DNA of 64,000 nt from contig JBBBWG010008891.1 of NCBI GenBank assembly GCA_037176905.1, positions 21,371-85,370 of the forward strand. The letters are read 5' to 3'. A program made the position numbers and the translations under genes. The DNA comes from Azolla pinnata (lineage: Eukaryota; Streptophyta; Polypodiopsida; Salviniales; Salviniaceae). Positions 45,223 through 57,755 of this stretch are shown here, in pieces. Within the stretch, counting starts at the first letter, position 1. Each line of letters starts with the position of its first letter. Below the pieces are notes generated by a model that worked only from the letters and a program-made list of their open reading frames with translations, was not told the origin of the DNA and searched no databases.

Positions 45223-48200
45223 TCAACCACCTAGTTCTCTTCTCGCAAACTTGTCTTCCGAGTAGAATGTTGCAATAACGGTATTGCCACCGAACTTTCT
45301 CTGATGGAGAGAAAGTTTTGCCTTGCTTGATCCATCAGTTGTTGAATACTCCACAAATGCCTGACACAGTTTTTCAGCTATTGTCAGAAAAGCGGCATAT
45401 ATAGGCACTCAATCATGAGCATCAAGCAATGAAGATAAAACAATCTACCCTGTCCGTTAGACTGAATATTAAGTTTGCAGTTTCATTAACTAGCAATAAT
45501 TACCTTGCCAAGTCCAGGAACATGCTCACCAGTCGGTAACGGGCGTGGAATGATTAGACTGGTGACAGTACCTTCAGAATTTAAAAGAAGATTTAACAGA
45601 CCAAAAATTATATATGAAACGCCATCTTCATACCCATCGCTTACCATATTTTCCACACTCTTCTTTAATATCTTCATAAATGTCTTCATACTCCTGATCG
45701 TCCCTCAAATCATCTACAGACACAAGCTGTTTGATATGATAAAAATAGCTGAAGCGCATTAGAACATCCTTCAAATCACAAATGAGCACTAGCTGTTTTG
45801 CCATCCCTCTGCATTGATGAGGTGTACATTTGTAGATCGTTTCACAAAGTTCAAGAATAAGAACATCATTTTAAAGTAGAATAGCCAGACCCCTAATCGT
45901 GGAGTTTCAGAAGATAATACTACCAGTTTTCTTTTCCAACGTCTGAAAGGTCACTGATCATACTGAGGATGTTTCAATCAAGATCTTTGTTTAATAGTTC
46001 AGTGCTCCATGCAAATTGGAAGACCCACAGGAGCAATAAAGGCATTACTTGATGGTTTTGTCTACCATTAAATTTAAATCAGTAATCATTGGCAAGTATT
46101 TTATCAAGCCACTATGAAAAATGATGTATCTCATTTGTTAGGTTACTGTTGTCATTTTTAACGCTGCTACGTTTCGTTTATATGAACCATGCTCACATTA
46201 TGTTTTCAGCAGGTATTCTGGCTACATCAAACATTTAAAATATAAAATGCTAAGTCATGATTCCAGGCCACCATTCTGCCTTCAACTGTGCTAATAAAGT
46301 AACACTAAAACTATGATGTACAGAAAACATACTTGATTCAAACAGATGATCCTTGTTGGAACCTCTTGAATTCCATTAGCCAAGCCCATAAACCCTTGCA
46401 AACCAACGAGCGAAGCTGCACCTTCTGTTTGTAAAACCAACTTCTGCAATTCCCAAGAAAGTTCTCTAAGCATTCAGAAGATGAAAATGCCAAAAAAACA
46501 ACCATAGTATTTCATTTTCTCCTCAAATCCTTAGGATTCTCCTACTACCAAAATCATGTGTTTGTATTTGAATTCCCCAAATATCTATGAGGTATTTGAG
46601 CAATTCACCGTATGAAAAGTTAACCAAAAACTTATGGGCAGCTTGGAAACAAAGAAGAAGTCAGCTAATAATAGGGTTCTTTCAGTAAAATAGAAAAAAT
46701 AAATGGATCTCCCTCACCTGCAATGCTATTTGCTGTTGAGCTTGATAGAGAATGTCAGTTTGATCTGATCTCGGCTGAGCACTGCATCAGTTATAGTTCA
46801 ATAAACTAGAGATTACCTACTACATCAAAAGTTAAAAATGAAAAATAACAAGCGGTACCTCGCACTAGCCCTCCTAACAGTGAGGGTCTTATCTCCCATT
46901 TTGAGCCCATTTAAGGCTCCACAAGCGACATCTGTAACTGCAGGATCCTGATGTATTTGAATCCCTCAGAGGGCTTAGCAGTGAAACTTTGTTAACTGAA
47001 AATATATAAATGCAAAAAGAAAACTCATGCACTCACATGATACACACAAAAGGCATAGCCCTTTGAATTTCCAGTCTCCCAATCTTTAACTAGGTCAAAA
47101 CCACGAAGCGGTCTGGATAAGAAAAAAAACGTTTTGATGTTTTTCTCCAGGAAACAACCTTAAGTGTATTCATATAAGCTAGTATAAGGGCATGAGATCT
47201 ACCCAAATGATTCCAGTAGCTCTCTTATCTGGCTTTCAGTCAAATAATAAGGGAGTCCACCAACAAAGACCTTATCAGGTCCATCTGCACCACCAGATGA
47301 ACTACAAGTACCCAGTAACTGAGAAAAGAAACATACAAGAAACACAATAATACTGAATTTCTATAAGAGTTACCCCGGTGTTAACCCCACTGCAGCAAGA
47401 TTCAAATGTTGACTTGGTTGGCTTGGCCCCAATGTGGCAGCGAGTGAAGGATTATAGTCACTTGGCCTTCGAACTCTTACAGTTTGTCCCTGAACCAAAG
47501 CAAGTCCTTAGGTCGTATGGTTAATCAAAGAAGACACTGATTTAAGTGCAAAAGTGTCAAGAAATTACCTCAAACACAATACCATCTAATGCCATGGCAT
47601 TACTTGCTTCCTCAACTGTACGCATCTCCACAAATGCAAATTTCTTCTCATGATTAATGTAAACATTAACGACAGCATCACCTGGAGTTACAAGAAACAA
47701 CATCAACATGAGCTAATGACACAATGTCAGACATTGTTACCATATGGGATACAGTAATACCTGGCCCAGCAGAATTTCCACCAATTGCAGCCATCACTTG
47801 GCTGAAGAAAGTTGCAATGGTCTAGATATAGCACATCTCATTTTCAAGTAGTTGTGACATCGGAAATAGGTATTGACTCTTAATATAGTAATGAAGTGTT
47901 TACCTGTTCATTAGCAAATGCCGGTAAGCCTCCCACATAAACCCGACGAGCATGCCTTGTTGCCTAAAATAGCAAAAAAGAACTTAATTCACAGTCAAAC
48001 TTCAGACAGGTAGAGTCAGCAATGTTCTGATACAGAAAAAACGGACACTTGTTGATTTGTAGTATATCACAAAAACCTGTGGAAGTGGGACAAGGTGATG
48101 GACATTACACCCATTCTTTTTCATTCCATCATTATATAGAACAATCAGATTCCCAAAGTCTTTAGCATATGCTTGAAAATACATCATAGACAAATTATGC

Positions 48201-51200
48201 ACTGGCAGTAAATGTGTCATTCATAACAAATATTTGTAGAAAATAGTTAAGATGCCGACCTGCTGTGTCATTGAATGCATCGGAACTGTTGGAAACTGCA
48301 CACATAACATGATATGCAATAAGTTTAATTTGCTATACATAGTCTTTGACTCAAATGCACTAAGTTCAGAGTAACTCAGCCTCTGATTCATCTTCATTGA
48401 CACTTATCTTCATAGTTTACCTGGGTACCAGGAAATTGAAAAGCCCCTTGAATCATAGCTGGAGGAGTTGCAGCTAGCTGGCCTGTGATGTCAATAAAGA
48501 TCAGTCTAATTTCATAGGAAAAGTTGAAAACATTCAGAAAACACCATAATTTTATTGCAGCATGATTCAGTTAGCAAAGCTACAACAATCATGAGCCTGG
48601 ACAAGAGGAAATCTTTTTGTTGTGGGGTAGACTAAGCATAGATGCAAAATAAACAAAGTAGTGAATTTCTAGGCAGCAATCTGCATAGGTTCATCAAGCA
48701 TAGAACACAATATGCACCATTTGGTAGTGTAAAGCTGATTCTGGCTCGGGATGTCTTTTCACTCTTCAAAAAACAAGTAATAATAACAAATACAAACAAA
48801 ATACATGAGCAAGCCAAGGAATTTCACTCATTCCGATTGTTCCCCAAAGATCAATTATTTGAACAAAACATACAGCACCTGGTCAAATCCATGAAAATAC
48901 ACCAATTAACATCGTAACTACTATGAAACTAATAAGCGAAGTATGTCCTTTTTTAGTGGTTTTTACTACACCATACATAGGTTGTAAATAACCTCTGAAT
49001 TAATCTTGCCATCTGATTGCTCCAAGATCATACATTGAAATAATGAAGAAGAGAAAGAATTCTTGATCAAATAAGCAATATAGTTGAGAGGATGGGTTTA
49101 GGGTTTCTGGGGTTGCGCAAGCACATCAGGAATTTAAGAAAAAAAAGCCAGGAGTAACAGAGTTTTCATTAAATATAGTATGCTTAGGCACACCTGATAC
49201 TGCATTTGGGACAGCTACACCAGAAGGGCCCATGTCAAATCCACTAGCTCGTTTGCTGTATTTAATATAGATGAAATATTTAACATCACGTGGTTCAAAA
49301 ATTTTACACAAATATATGCTGGAACATATTATCATTGCAAAACTTTAAAGAGAAGGAACAAGAATCCTGGTAATCATCTGCTTGATTGTTTTTTATGGTT
49401 TGTTTTGACTCAAATAAATTAATAAAAGAACCAAACTTGTTGAATAGAAACAGGAGCTAACTTATTTTCATGTTTTCACTGCGAAAATTTGAAACAGTGC
49501 ATTCAGTGTCTATAGTGTGAAATTGAAGCCTTGCTTACTATTGTGTTAACTGGACTCTATTTTAAGGTTTCCATTGCAAATTCCCACCTGAAACTGCGAT
49601 TATGAGAAGGATACAGAGCCTCATAAACCCATTCCCATTTATGCAAAAGGAAGAGAACATTAATTCTCTTCTTTTTGTCAAAATTAGTAGCTTTACCAAA
49701 CCCAAAACCTTATTGCAAACGAACATCACATCTTAGGATAACATTAAAACCTTAGGTCAAGCGATGCAAGGGGATGGTTTGTGTTTCACCCAGACATTTC
49801 AATGACCCATTAGTCAAATATGACCAATGTTCTAGTGGGTACAGGTTAACATGAATATCTCAAATGTATCTGCCAATTTATCAGCTACTGAAAAACTAGC
49901 ATGATGTACATCTCCTAAGAGTATCATGGATCATGGACACTGAACAACAGGTTAACCTAAATAACTCACCAGAAAATCAAAATGATTGTGTATAAGAATC
50001 TATGCATGTCTAAGATATGAAGGAAACTCTCAACATGCGACTATGCATTCAGAAAAATGCATTCTCTTTTCGTTTCACCACATAATTCATCTTGAACTAC
50101 AAATGTGTAATGAAGATCTAAAACTAATAGCTTATTAACAATAAGAGAAAGTATCGCACAGCACAATCAACATACCTTTTTCGTTCACGAGAGCGAGAGC
50201 GTGACCTTGATCGGTCTCGTGATTTTCCTCTTGATCGAGATCGAGTCCTATGTTTATGTCTCCTCTCCCCATCATGATCATGATGACGCCTACCAAATTG
50301 AGGTTAAAAATTGCCCAGAATAGTGGACATATAAATATATTGAATATAATAGAACCTTTCACGTTCTCTGCTTCTATCTCGACTTTTGCGCTCTCTGTCT
50401 CTACTTCTATCTCTACCACGGCTTCGATGCTGATGCCTACCACTATCATGATCTTTACCTGACCTTTCTGACCCATGCTCCTTTTCTCTATGCCTTTCTT
50501 GTCCTCGGCTTTGTTCTCTCTCTCTAACATACTCTTTAGTTGTTTCCTGTATGCAAAAAAAAAAGTTATATTTTACTATGCTGTGTGCAAACAATACTAG
50601 AAAGACAAAACAAGAAATAAAAGAGGATTTTTTTACAACGAGTCACTTGGAAAATGATCTTTGAATTCCAAACTAGGGAAGAAGTTCTGTATCAAATAAG
50701 AATTGTACGAAGCCATTAAAGCAAGCCGATAGATAGATGGATGGACGTGAAAACATTTTAGAAATCAAATATGGATGTAATTTGGGAACGCAGTAGCAAC
50801 TATCAATATTTAAGCATTTTACCAGTGAAGATTGCAATTGAGAGTGTGCGTTGAGAGTATGATGAAAGGAATGTGTATACTAACTGCATCTAATTCACAG
50901 ACCAAGCTTGAATGCCATTGAATTCAGAACTTTGTGGCAAAGTTTGAAACTTGGACATTCACAATAATACTCAGTGTCAATGTGAACCAAGGACTTAACG
51001 CCCAAAAAACCTAAAACCAGATGTAAGGGAAATTTGGAGGAGATCAGAACGAAGTTAGAAGTTTTTTCTCGGCATCCTGATTCATAAACAGAAGCCTGTT
51101 TGCTTTTCCTTGCCAACAAAAAGCAAGACACAAAATGTCCTGGCAAGCCATAGATGCTTCGTGAGCTTCCTCATTTTCCTTCAGAAAAAGAGCTGAATCT

Positions 51201-51672
51201 ACCACCAGAATAAGGTAATAAAAAATCGAGCTTGAACCGGAAATCTGAACCTTTTGCGTTCGACAGTGAACTGAAAATCTCGAGCTCGGATTCACTGTCA
51301 GCTTCTAAGCTACGCATAACAGCTCTCTGAGCACATATTTGCTGCATGATTTTGATTTGGCCCAGAGACACAACGACGCGAGAAGTTTTCTGCGCTTCTC
51401 AGAAGGTTCATCATGATTTCTGTTGTCTGTCAATAGTCCTGAGCCACTTCTTTTTCCAGAAGAAAAGACAGACGAAAAAAGAAGCGTTCTGTTGGGCATC
51501 CCGTTCTTCTCGACGGGCAATTTCACAGCATCAGAAGAAACTGAAGAAGAAGAAGAAGAAGAAGAAAAAAAAAAGGGAGTAGGTCCATGAGACACCACTG
51601 TTTCCTTACCTGGCGCTGTGGTTCTCCATTCTGCCAGTCTTCTGCGAATTCGTCGTAGCTCGCCATCGCCAT
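45223..51672 (-). CDS. U2AF65: Splicing factor U2AF large subunit
   Basis: U2AF65 binds the polypyrimidine tract at 3' splice sites and recruits U2 snRNP in the nucleus. I place 18 exons, from 51672-51610 through 50546-50356, 50289-50176, 49255-49194, 48482-48421, 48295-48260, 47964-47905, 47821-47761, 47681-47569, 47489-47374, 47301-47203, 47112-47037, 46947-46859, 46781-46718, 46443-46333, 45726-45645, 45571-45504 to 45360-45223. Every phase fits; the product is 534 residues. Order: short N-terminus (MAMASYDEFAEDWQNGE), Arg/Ser/Asp/Glu-rich RS domain (~22-122), SGFDMGPSG linker, RRM1 (~181-255, RRVYVGGLPAF, FAFVEM), RRM2 (~301-375, DKVFVGGLPYYL, KGYAFCVY), and a C-terminal UHM (~437-525, VSVDDLRDDQEYEDIYEDIK, AFVEYS, QRKF giving the R-x-F motif). 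The animal KYWDVP-type SF1-side ULM is not visible, as is usual for plants. Two in-frame ATGs six bases apart could start it (51672 or 51666). Confidence 0.96.
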
Positions 51673-53479
51673 GGCTCTAGTAGCAGCAGACAAAACCTCG
51701 AAGAAGAGAGAAGAAGAAGAAGAAGAAGAAGAAGAGTTTTTCAAAACGAAAAATAACAAAATATACGGGACCGTACAAACTACGTACACGGACCGTATCC
51801 GTATACGCACATGTTGCCAGGATGCACATCCCCCACACTTGGATACGGCATCGTATGCACGCCGTACAAATACGTCTTCGTACATGCACTGTAAAAGAAT
51901 GCACATCTTGTGCACTAGGCATGGCATCGCCCGTATTCGTGTTCTCGCATCTGTACTGCGCATATACGCGGTATGTACCGTGTACACGTATGCGTATGTG
52001 TTCTCGTGTACGCGTCGTACGCATGCGCAGCAGGTGAACAGAAAACAAAAACCCGATTCAACGATCGAAATGTCTCTGGAGCGGTCACAGACCAAATATA
52101 CAGTGGGACTCGTAAGTTTTTTTTACGCTCCAGACAGAGCTTTTGGTCACGTTACATACAGATCGATCAGATCGAGCCCTAGATTTTGAGCCGCGATTCC
52201 TTGCCAGATTTACCGTGTAGATTCCTGAGCTGGATAGAAGGGGGGGATCATGCAGGCTTGCAGAAGAAGTTGTACATGGTCCAACTGCTATCGATCCCCA
52301 GAAATTCAAGCCCGTCTTACACAAGAAGCGTACACTCGATAAGGCAGTCAATCAGCATTTGCCGATCACAGTTGCCTGCCAGATTGCCCTACATTCGTAA
52401 GTCGCGATTCCTTTGCCAAATTATCCTAGCATCTAAGCCGCGATTCCATGCCGAATTAACCCTGAATTCGAGCCCATCTTCCACAAGAGTACACCTAATA
52501 TCAATCAGTCTCATCTTGGACTGATTCTTCCCCAGACAACCCTGAATTCCAAGATGCCATTATGCGAAAGAGCCAAGAGGCCACGTAATTATCGATCAAG
52601 ATCTCAACATCTTGGCCCATTTGTGATCTCTCCCACACTCAAACAGTTCTATTTTTATCTCCTTTTCGACATCACATATTAGGAACCCCATGTATTTGTT
52701 GGTTGTTCTACCAACACCTCCGGTCTTCACTTTGAGCTCAAATCTCAAGCTCCAGTATGACCCGCGACAAATTATACTATCTCGTGGGTCAGATCAAGTC
52801 CACAGAGAGTCTTGAGAATACCCTAAAACTCAAAATTAGGTTATTTCCTTGTTTCAAGGAAACCCTACAAAGCTCATGCATTAGCAGCCTATGGAACTCG
52901 ATAGTCAACAAAATGATATGAACCAGCATGCACAAGTAGCATCACAGAAATCCCACTGAAGCGGTGCTATATGCTTCTACCGATTCATTGATCGAAGAGA
53001 AGTTGTCCCCCTTATGTTGTTTTGCAACCTCTCAAAAGGGCTATCAACCAAGTTATATTAGCAAGTTACAGTCGACGGGAGAGAAGAATGGTATTGCAGC
53101 ATTTGTAAGAACTAAACAGTTTTTGTGCATGACAAACCAAGCTTGCGATTGACCAGTTCAAGCTTCGGCATTGCTTGAAGTAGCTTAATTGACCTGACTT
53201 TGAGCCGATTAAATGGCTTGGCTCTAAACAGCTTGTATAATCAACTTAGATCCAAGCCACTCAAATAGATCTCACCTGAGGCATTCTGTGTTGTTCCAAT
53301 AGCTATGAGCCTCAACTCGTTCGAAGCAATTTGAGCATAGTCAGCTCAGTTTGGTTTTGCTTTGATCATCTTGGAGCTAACCCACTCGGCCTGAATCTTG
53401 TTCAACAAAAGGGTATGATGTAATGAGCCATACAAATGTCAAAAAACAGGGCTTCTTTAATGTATAGTAGATATATTTA
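51673..53479. other. Upstream region of U2AF65, GTAC-rich, then intergenic
   Basis: A (GAA)n run at 51708-51735 precedes a CG-rich block (51770-52030) with nine GTAC tetramers and many CGTA phrases. Further on, GCCGCGATTCC(T/A)TGCC and TCGCGATTCCTTTGCC recur near 52190, 52405 and 52438, a loose ~35-215 bp repeat. No gene is recognised; the 50-110 codon frames look accidental. Confidence 0.5.
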
Positions 53480-54310
53480 CATGTGGGTATGTTCAGCTAT
53501 GATAGTAGAAACCAGAAATACAGAAGAATTATAAGCATTAGAAATTTCCATGAAATTCTTCATTCTAATGTTTGGTTCAATAAGTCAAGAGATCGAAGGA
53601 TTTAGTTTCTGTTTACTGTACACTGAAAATAATAGCATCTTGCTTAATTTATATACAAATGTAATTAGAGCTATAACAGCACACACACATAATGTGGCAG
53701 CTTAGGATTAGTAAGTACATTTACCTGTGGGTATGTTTAGCTATGATAGTAGAAAACAGAAATATAGAAGAAATATCATGTTTAATTTATACAACAAATG
53801 TAATTATAGCTCTAACATCACACACATATAATGTGGCAGCTTAATATTTACCCGTGGGTATGTTTAGTTATGATAGTAGAAAACAGAAATACAGAAGAAT
53901 TAAAAGCATTAGAGATTTCCATGAAATTCTTCATTCTAATTTTTGGTTCAATATCTTATAAACAGATCGAAAGTTTTATGTTTTGCTAACTATACACTAA
54001 AAATAACAATATCTTGTTCAATCTATTCAGCAAATGTAATTAGAGCTATAACATCACACACAAATATAGTAAGGCAGCTTAGCATTAGTAAATATATTCA
54101 CCTGTGAGCTATGATCGTAGAAATTAGAACTTTAGAAGAATTGAAGGCATTAGAAATTTCCATGAAATTCTTCATTCTGATTTTTCGATTCAATATATGT
54201 ACAGATCGAAAGTTTTAGTTTTATACACTGCAAAATAATCTTTTGTTTAATTTATACAACAAATATAATTAGGACTATAATATGGCAGCTCAGGATTTTG
54301 TATAAATTTG
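53480..54310. repeat. ~247 bp tandem satellite, four copies
   Basis: Copies start near 53482, 53729, 53850 and 54100 with ACCTGTGGGTATGTTTAGCT, then ATGATAGTAGAAA, CATTAGAAATTTCCATGAAA, TTCTTCATTCTAATTTTTGG, CAAATGTAATTAGAGCTATA and AATGTGGCAGCTTAG. Copies 1, 3 and 4 are ~247-251 bp; copy 2 is only 121 bp, lacking the CATTAGAAATTTCC to TACACTGAAAATA middle. AT-rich, non-coding. Confidence 0.88.
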
Positions 54311-55379
54311 AACATCAATTATGAGTAATCCTCTAGTTGACAATATGGCATCCAAATTTCTCTTAATTTAGCTAGTCTTTAATGATCTTTACATTATTCT
54401 CACATGGACTATCGAGATAAATCTTCATGAATTACCAAATCTTTATGATCATAATACATGATTCGTTGAACGTAATATTTTAATAAAAATAAATTCATGA
54501 TTTTCGGGCAAATTTTTAGATAGATAGACAGCCAAGCAAGAAAATGCATTTCACAAACTGCATTGCCAGCAATTTCATTGTGAGCTTCAAGCAAAATCAA
54601 AAGTTGAAATATCCACAGATTTGTAGCTCCGAATCCGCACATCAACTACTATGAGACTTTGTTTGAGAGAATGACATACCACACCCAATCAATCATGTAT
54701 GCAAGGAAAAGAGTGAAGAAAGTACCTGAATCCACATCAAGGAAGAAAGATGCTGCTCAAATATGTGCGTGCTCGCAATTGCGCTACTTGTTGAAGCATG
54801 TCAGCATAAAACAATAACAATGTTTAATAATCTGAGCAATCAATGGGAAGATCATCTCCAAAGGAGTTAATTTAAACTCTCTTTGTCTATTTGTATGTGT
54901 GAACATATACCCAATCCTGACCACTCAATACAGATCATGAATCATTTCCGTTTTGACTCTGAGAAGAAATATGGTGACATGGAAGCGCAAGAGACCAGCA
55001 AAAATAGCACTACCCATAAAAACAAGAAACAGGAAGAAAAAGGGAGCTTGGTTTCTGTTACCCCCCATTCCCAATAGAGCAGCCCATTGAACAGAATATA
55101 CAACTTTTCTTTGCGAGGCTTTTCGTCAAAGAAAGCAGGGCAGGCTATTCATCAATTCGATTGTGCTGGGAATCTGCTTTTCTTCAGATCAAATCACATC
55201 AGATCTCTCCTTTGTTACACATATGGAAATTCCTCTAGATTCCATATCGATAGAAAAATTCCGAAGGCATATTGTGGTGTTTGTAAAATGCATTGCTCAA
55301 ATCAATCCCACATCCTTCACACCCATCATCTCCTAGTCTGGAAACCCGGCAGTGAAAAACCACCCCACAATTGGGCGCA
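54311..55379. other. Intergenic, DnaJ 3' flank
   Basis: AT-rich with no recognised gene. Frames of 60-80 codons on both strands lack motifs. Confidence 0.5.
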
Positions 55380-57755
55380 TCACAGCAGCTCGCGTGGGAG
55401 CGAGCAAGGGTCGAGCTCCCAAAAGCCTGGCTGGATGTCATCAGCTTCATTCCCTTGGAGCTTATACGATGGCACTTGGAATGAGAATCTGCAGATCTCA
55501 CTGGGGGGGATGAGGCAATGAGAGCTATCCATGCGTGTGAACACTGTCCTGTGTCTGTCTAGCTTTGCCAGGTATGACACCGAAACACCTGTTTCCTCGT
55601 CAAAATCTGAGAGCACCTCCACCATATCATAGTGCTTGAACAGATCGTCCCCTTGCCGGCCCTCCGTGCCCAGCCTCGGCTCCCAATCCTTGTACAATGC
55701 CCAAACCTGCCCTTCCCTCGGGTAGATCTTCACCATCCCTTTACGATGCGCCTTTTCCCACCTTACCACGTGCGAGAAGCTCTCGACGTTCTGAAATTCC
55801 TGAGTGAAAGACTCCCGAAAGCAAGAACCACACACCGGCTGGTAACCGAGCTTCTTCAGTGCCACCTGCTGTGCACTCATGTTGTGTAGCTCAAGCCATG
55901 CCACACTAACCCTAAAAGGAGTCCTTGACTTCACCTCCCGCACTTTGAAGTAGTATCTGGGCAGGACACCCTGTTTGTCGTAAGCTGCCCATATCTGACC
56001 AGCGCTAACATCGCTCTCCTTCCTTCCTTTGTCAAAGTCATGGAATTCCGGATCCGGAACATCGCACCTTTCCGAACGCTCGACATCTGATTCCGATTCC
56101 TCAGAATCTTCCACATACGACTCTCCTTCACCTTCCAATGCATTCACCTTAGATTCCGCTCTTGGCATCGGGTGCTTCTCCTTCTTCAAGCCATCGTCTT
56201 GAGATCCTCTGAAACTCTCCTCTTCTTCAGCTCTAGCACTAGGCTTTGCTTTAGCTCCCACACCGGGACTCACCTTCTCTATTTTGTCAACTCTTTGCAC
56301 ATTCTCCGAGGCCTCAGACGCTCTTGTATTGGTATGCAGATTCAGATTCGCCTGTATTCTGCCCTTGAAGAAATTTGCAAGCTTCTCCTTCACCTTCACA
56401 TCGATAGTATCTTGGTTTTCTTTTGCACCGTCTTCGTCTCCTTCAGCTTGGGAGGGTTTATCCTTGTCTTTGTTCTTCGAGGGCAAAGAAGAAGGATCAT
56501 CATCACCACTACCACCACCATCATCATCATCGCTAGCATCGATCTTATAGGTCACTTTCCTTCGAGCGCGAGACGACCTCCTCACAATCTCAGCCTTTGC
56601 ATCTGTTTCTTGATTACCAATCTCATTCCCTGAGGCACCATCTGTAGAATCCTCTATTTCTTCAACCTCCTCCTCCTCCTCCTCCTCCTCCTCATCATGA
56701 TCATCATCATCATCACTACTACTACTACTACTACTATCTGATAAGCGTTTCTTCTGTCTCCGCCGTTTCTTTTCCGCCTCTTCTTTCTTTTTCTTCCGCA
56801 TCATCATCCTCTCTAACGCCTCCAGAGCCTTTCGCTCGGACCTTTCCTTCTGTTGCTGTTCCCTTTGTGCTCTCTTCTTCTCTCTCTCTGCTTGTTTCTC
56901 CTCACTCCTCTTCCTCTTAACACCACCTTGGGCTGGGGCCCCATCCATGGGCTGCTTCTCTCTAAATGCATTCTTCGTATGATCAGAAGAAGCTGTTCCG
57001 GAAGGATGACTGGAGCTAAGGTTGGATTGGAAAGGAGCCGCATTAAAGCCTTGTGGCTGAGCATGATTGAACTGTTGTGTGAATGCATAGCCATGGCCAT
57101 TGGCAGCACCGGTGCCATAGCCGTGGCTGTTGCCATTGCTAGGAACTCGGCTCAATTCTCTCGCGATGAAAGGGATTCGGCACTGATGGCAAAGAAGGTT
57201 CTGATTCTCATAAACCCTAAAGTACTGAAAAATCGTGCGGCAAGCAGGACACATGGTCATAAACGTAGAACTAGCTTTGTTTGCAGGCTTAGTAGACCCA
57301 TCAGTTCGCTTGCTCTGATTCCTTTGCGCCACCCCAACATTTTTAGCTGTACTCACCTGCTTCCTTCTCGAATCATGCATAGACCTTTGCTGCTTATCGG
57401 ACAACACCTGCAAAGCTTCTCCGATAAGCTTGAATGCAGATTCCGCGCCCAACGATTTGTTCTTATCAGGGTGGAGAAGCAGAGCCAGCTTCTTGTATTG
57501 CTTCTTGATCACCATGTCTTCAGCTCCGGGATCGACCTGCAAGATTCCATACCAATCTGTTTCGACACCATTGATCTTCTTCTGCGCTGCGATGTGTACG
57601 CCCAGCACGCACGACAGTTGAGCTGCATTGTCGAGGTTCGGGAAGAGCTGCAGAGCTTTCTGCAGGAATCTGTGGGCTCCATTGTAATCCTGAGCGCCCA
57701 GCTTCTTCTCGGCGATCTCTAGAGCTCGAACTGCTTCTTCCCTGTTGCACTCCAT
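55380..57755 (-). CDS. J-domain protein with DUF3444
   Basis: This is an intronless J-domain co-chaperone of the large plant DUF3444 family; such proteins stimulate Hsp70 and are mostly nuclear or cytosolic with poorly known clients. I start at MECNREEA (57755), which matches the family, rather than the in-frame ATG 60 bases upstream. The product is 791 residues. The N-terminus (1-60) is the TPR-like helix pair common to the family. The J domain is at 67-128 with HPD at 95-97 (LLLHPDKN). A Cys4 zinc-ribbon follows (CPAC at 169, CHQC at 189). A long Lys/Glu/Arg coiled-coil region with Ser, Asp and Glu runs (AGT/GAT/GAG microsatellites) spans ~290-400 and carries KKRRRQKKR-type nuclear signals. 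One DUF3444 module occupies ~570-775 (GQIWAAYDKQGVLPRYYFKV, EGQVWALYKDW). Many members have two such modules; only one is visible here. Confidence 0.94.
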   Translation of the reverse strand: MECNREEAVRALEIAEKKLGAQDYNGAHRFLQKALQLFPNLDNAAQLSCVLGVHIAAQKKINGVETDWYGILQVDPGAEDMVIKKQYKKLALLLHPDKNKSLGAESAFKLIGEALQVLSDKQQRSMHDSRRKQVSTAKNVGVAQRNQSKRTDGSTKPANKASSTFMTMCPACRTIFQYFRVYENQNLLCHQCRIPFIARELSRVPSNGNSHGYGTGAANGHGYAFTQQFNHAQPQGFNAAPFQSNLSSSHPSGTASSDHTKNAFREKQPMDGAPAQGGVKRKRSEEKQAEREKKRAQREQQQKERSERKALEALERMMMRKKKKEEAEKKRRRQKKRLSDSSSSSSSDDDDDHDEEEEEEEEEVEEIEDSTDGASGNEIGNQETDAKAEIVRRSSRARRKVTYKIDASDDDDGGGSGDDDPSSLPSKNKDKDKPSQAEGDEDGAKENQDTIDVKVKEKLANFFKGRIQANLNLHTNTRASEASENVQRVDKIEKVSPGVGAKAKPSARAEEEESFRGSQDDGLKKEKHPMPRAESKVNALEGEGESYVEDSEESESDVERSERCDVPDPEFHDFDKGRKESDVSAGQIWAAYDKQGVLPRYYFKVREVKSRTPFRVSVAWLELHNMSAQQVALKKLGYQPVCGSCFRESFTQEFQNVESFSHVVRWEKAHRKGMVKIYPREGQVWALYKDWEPRLGTEGRQGDDLFKHYDMVEVLSDFDEETGVSVSYLAKLDRHRTVFTRMDSSHCLIPPSEICRFSFQVPSYKLQGNEADDIQPGFWELDPCSLPRELL

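Noticed and set aside
56172-57722. Plus-strand ORFs of up to 289 codons within the J-protein gene
   Set aside because: They are antisense shadows of a well-matched coding sequence.
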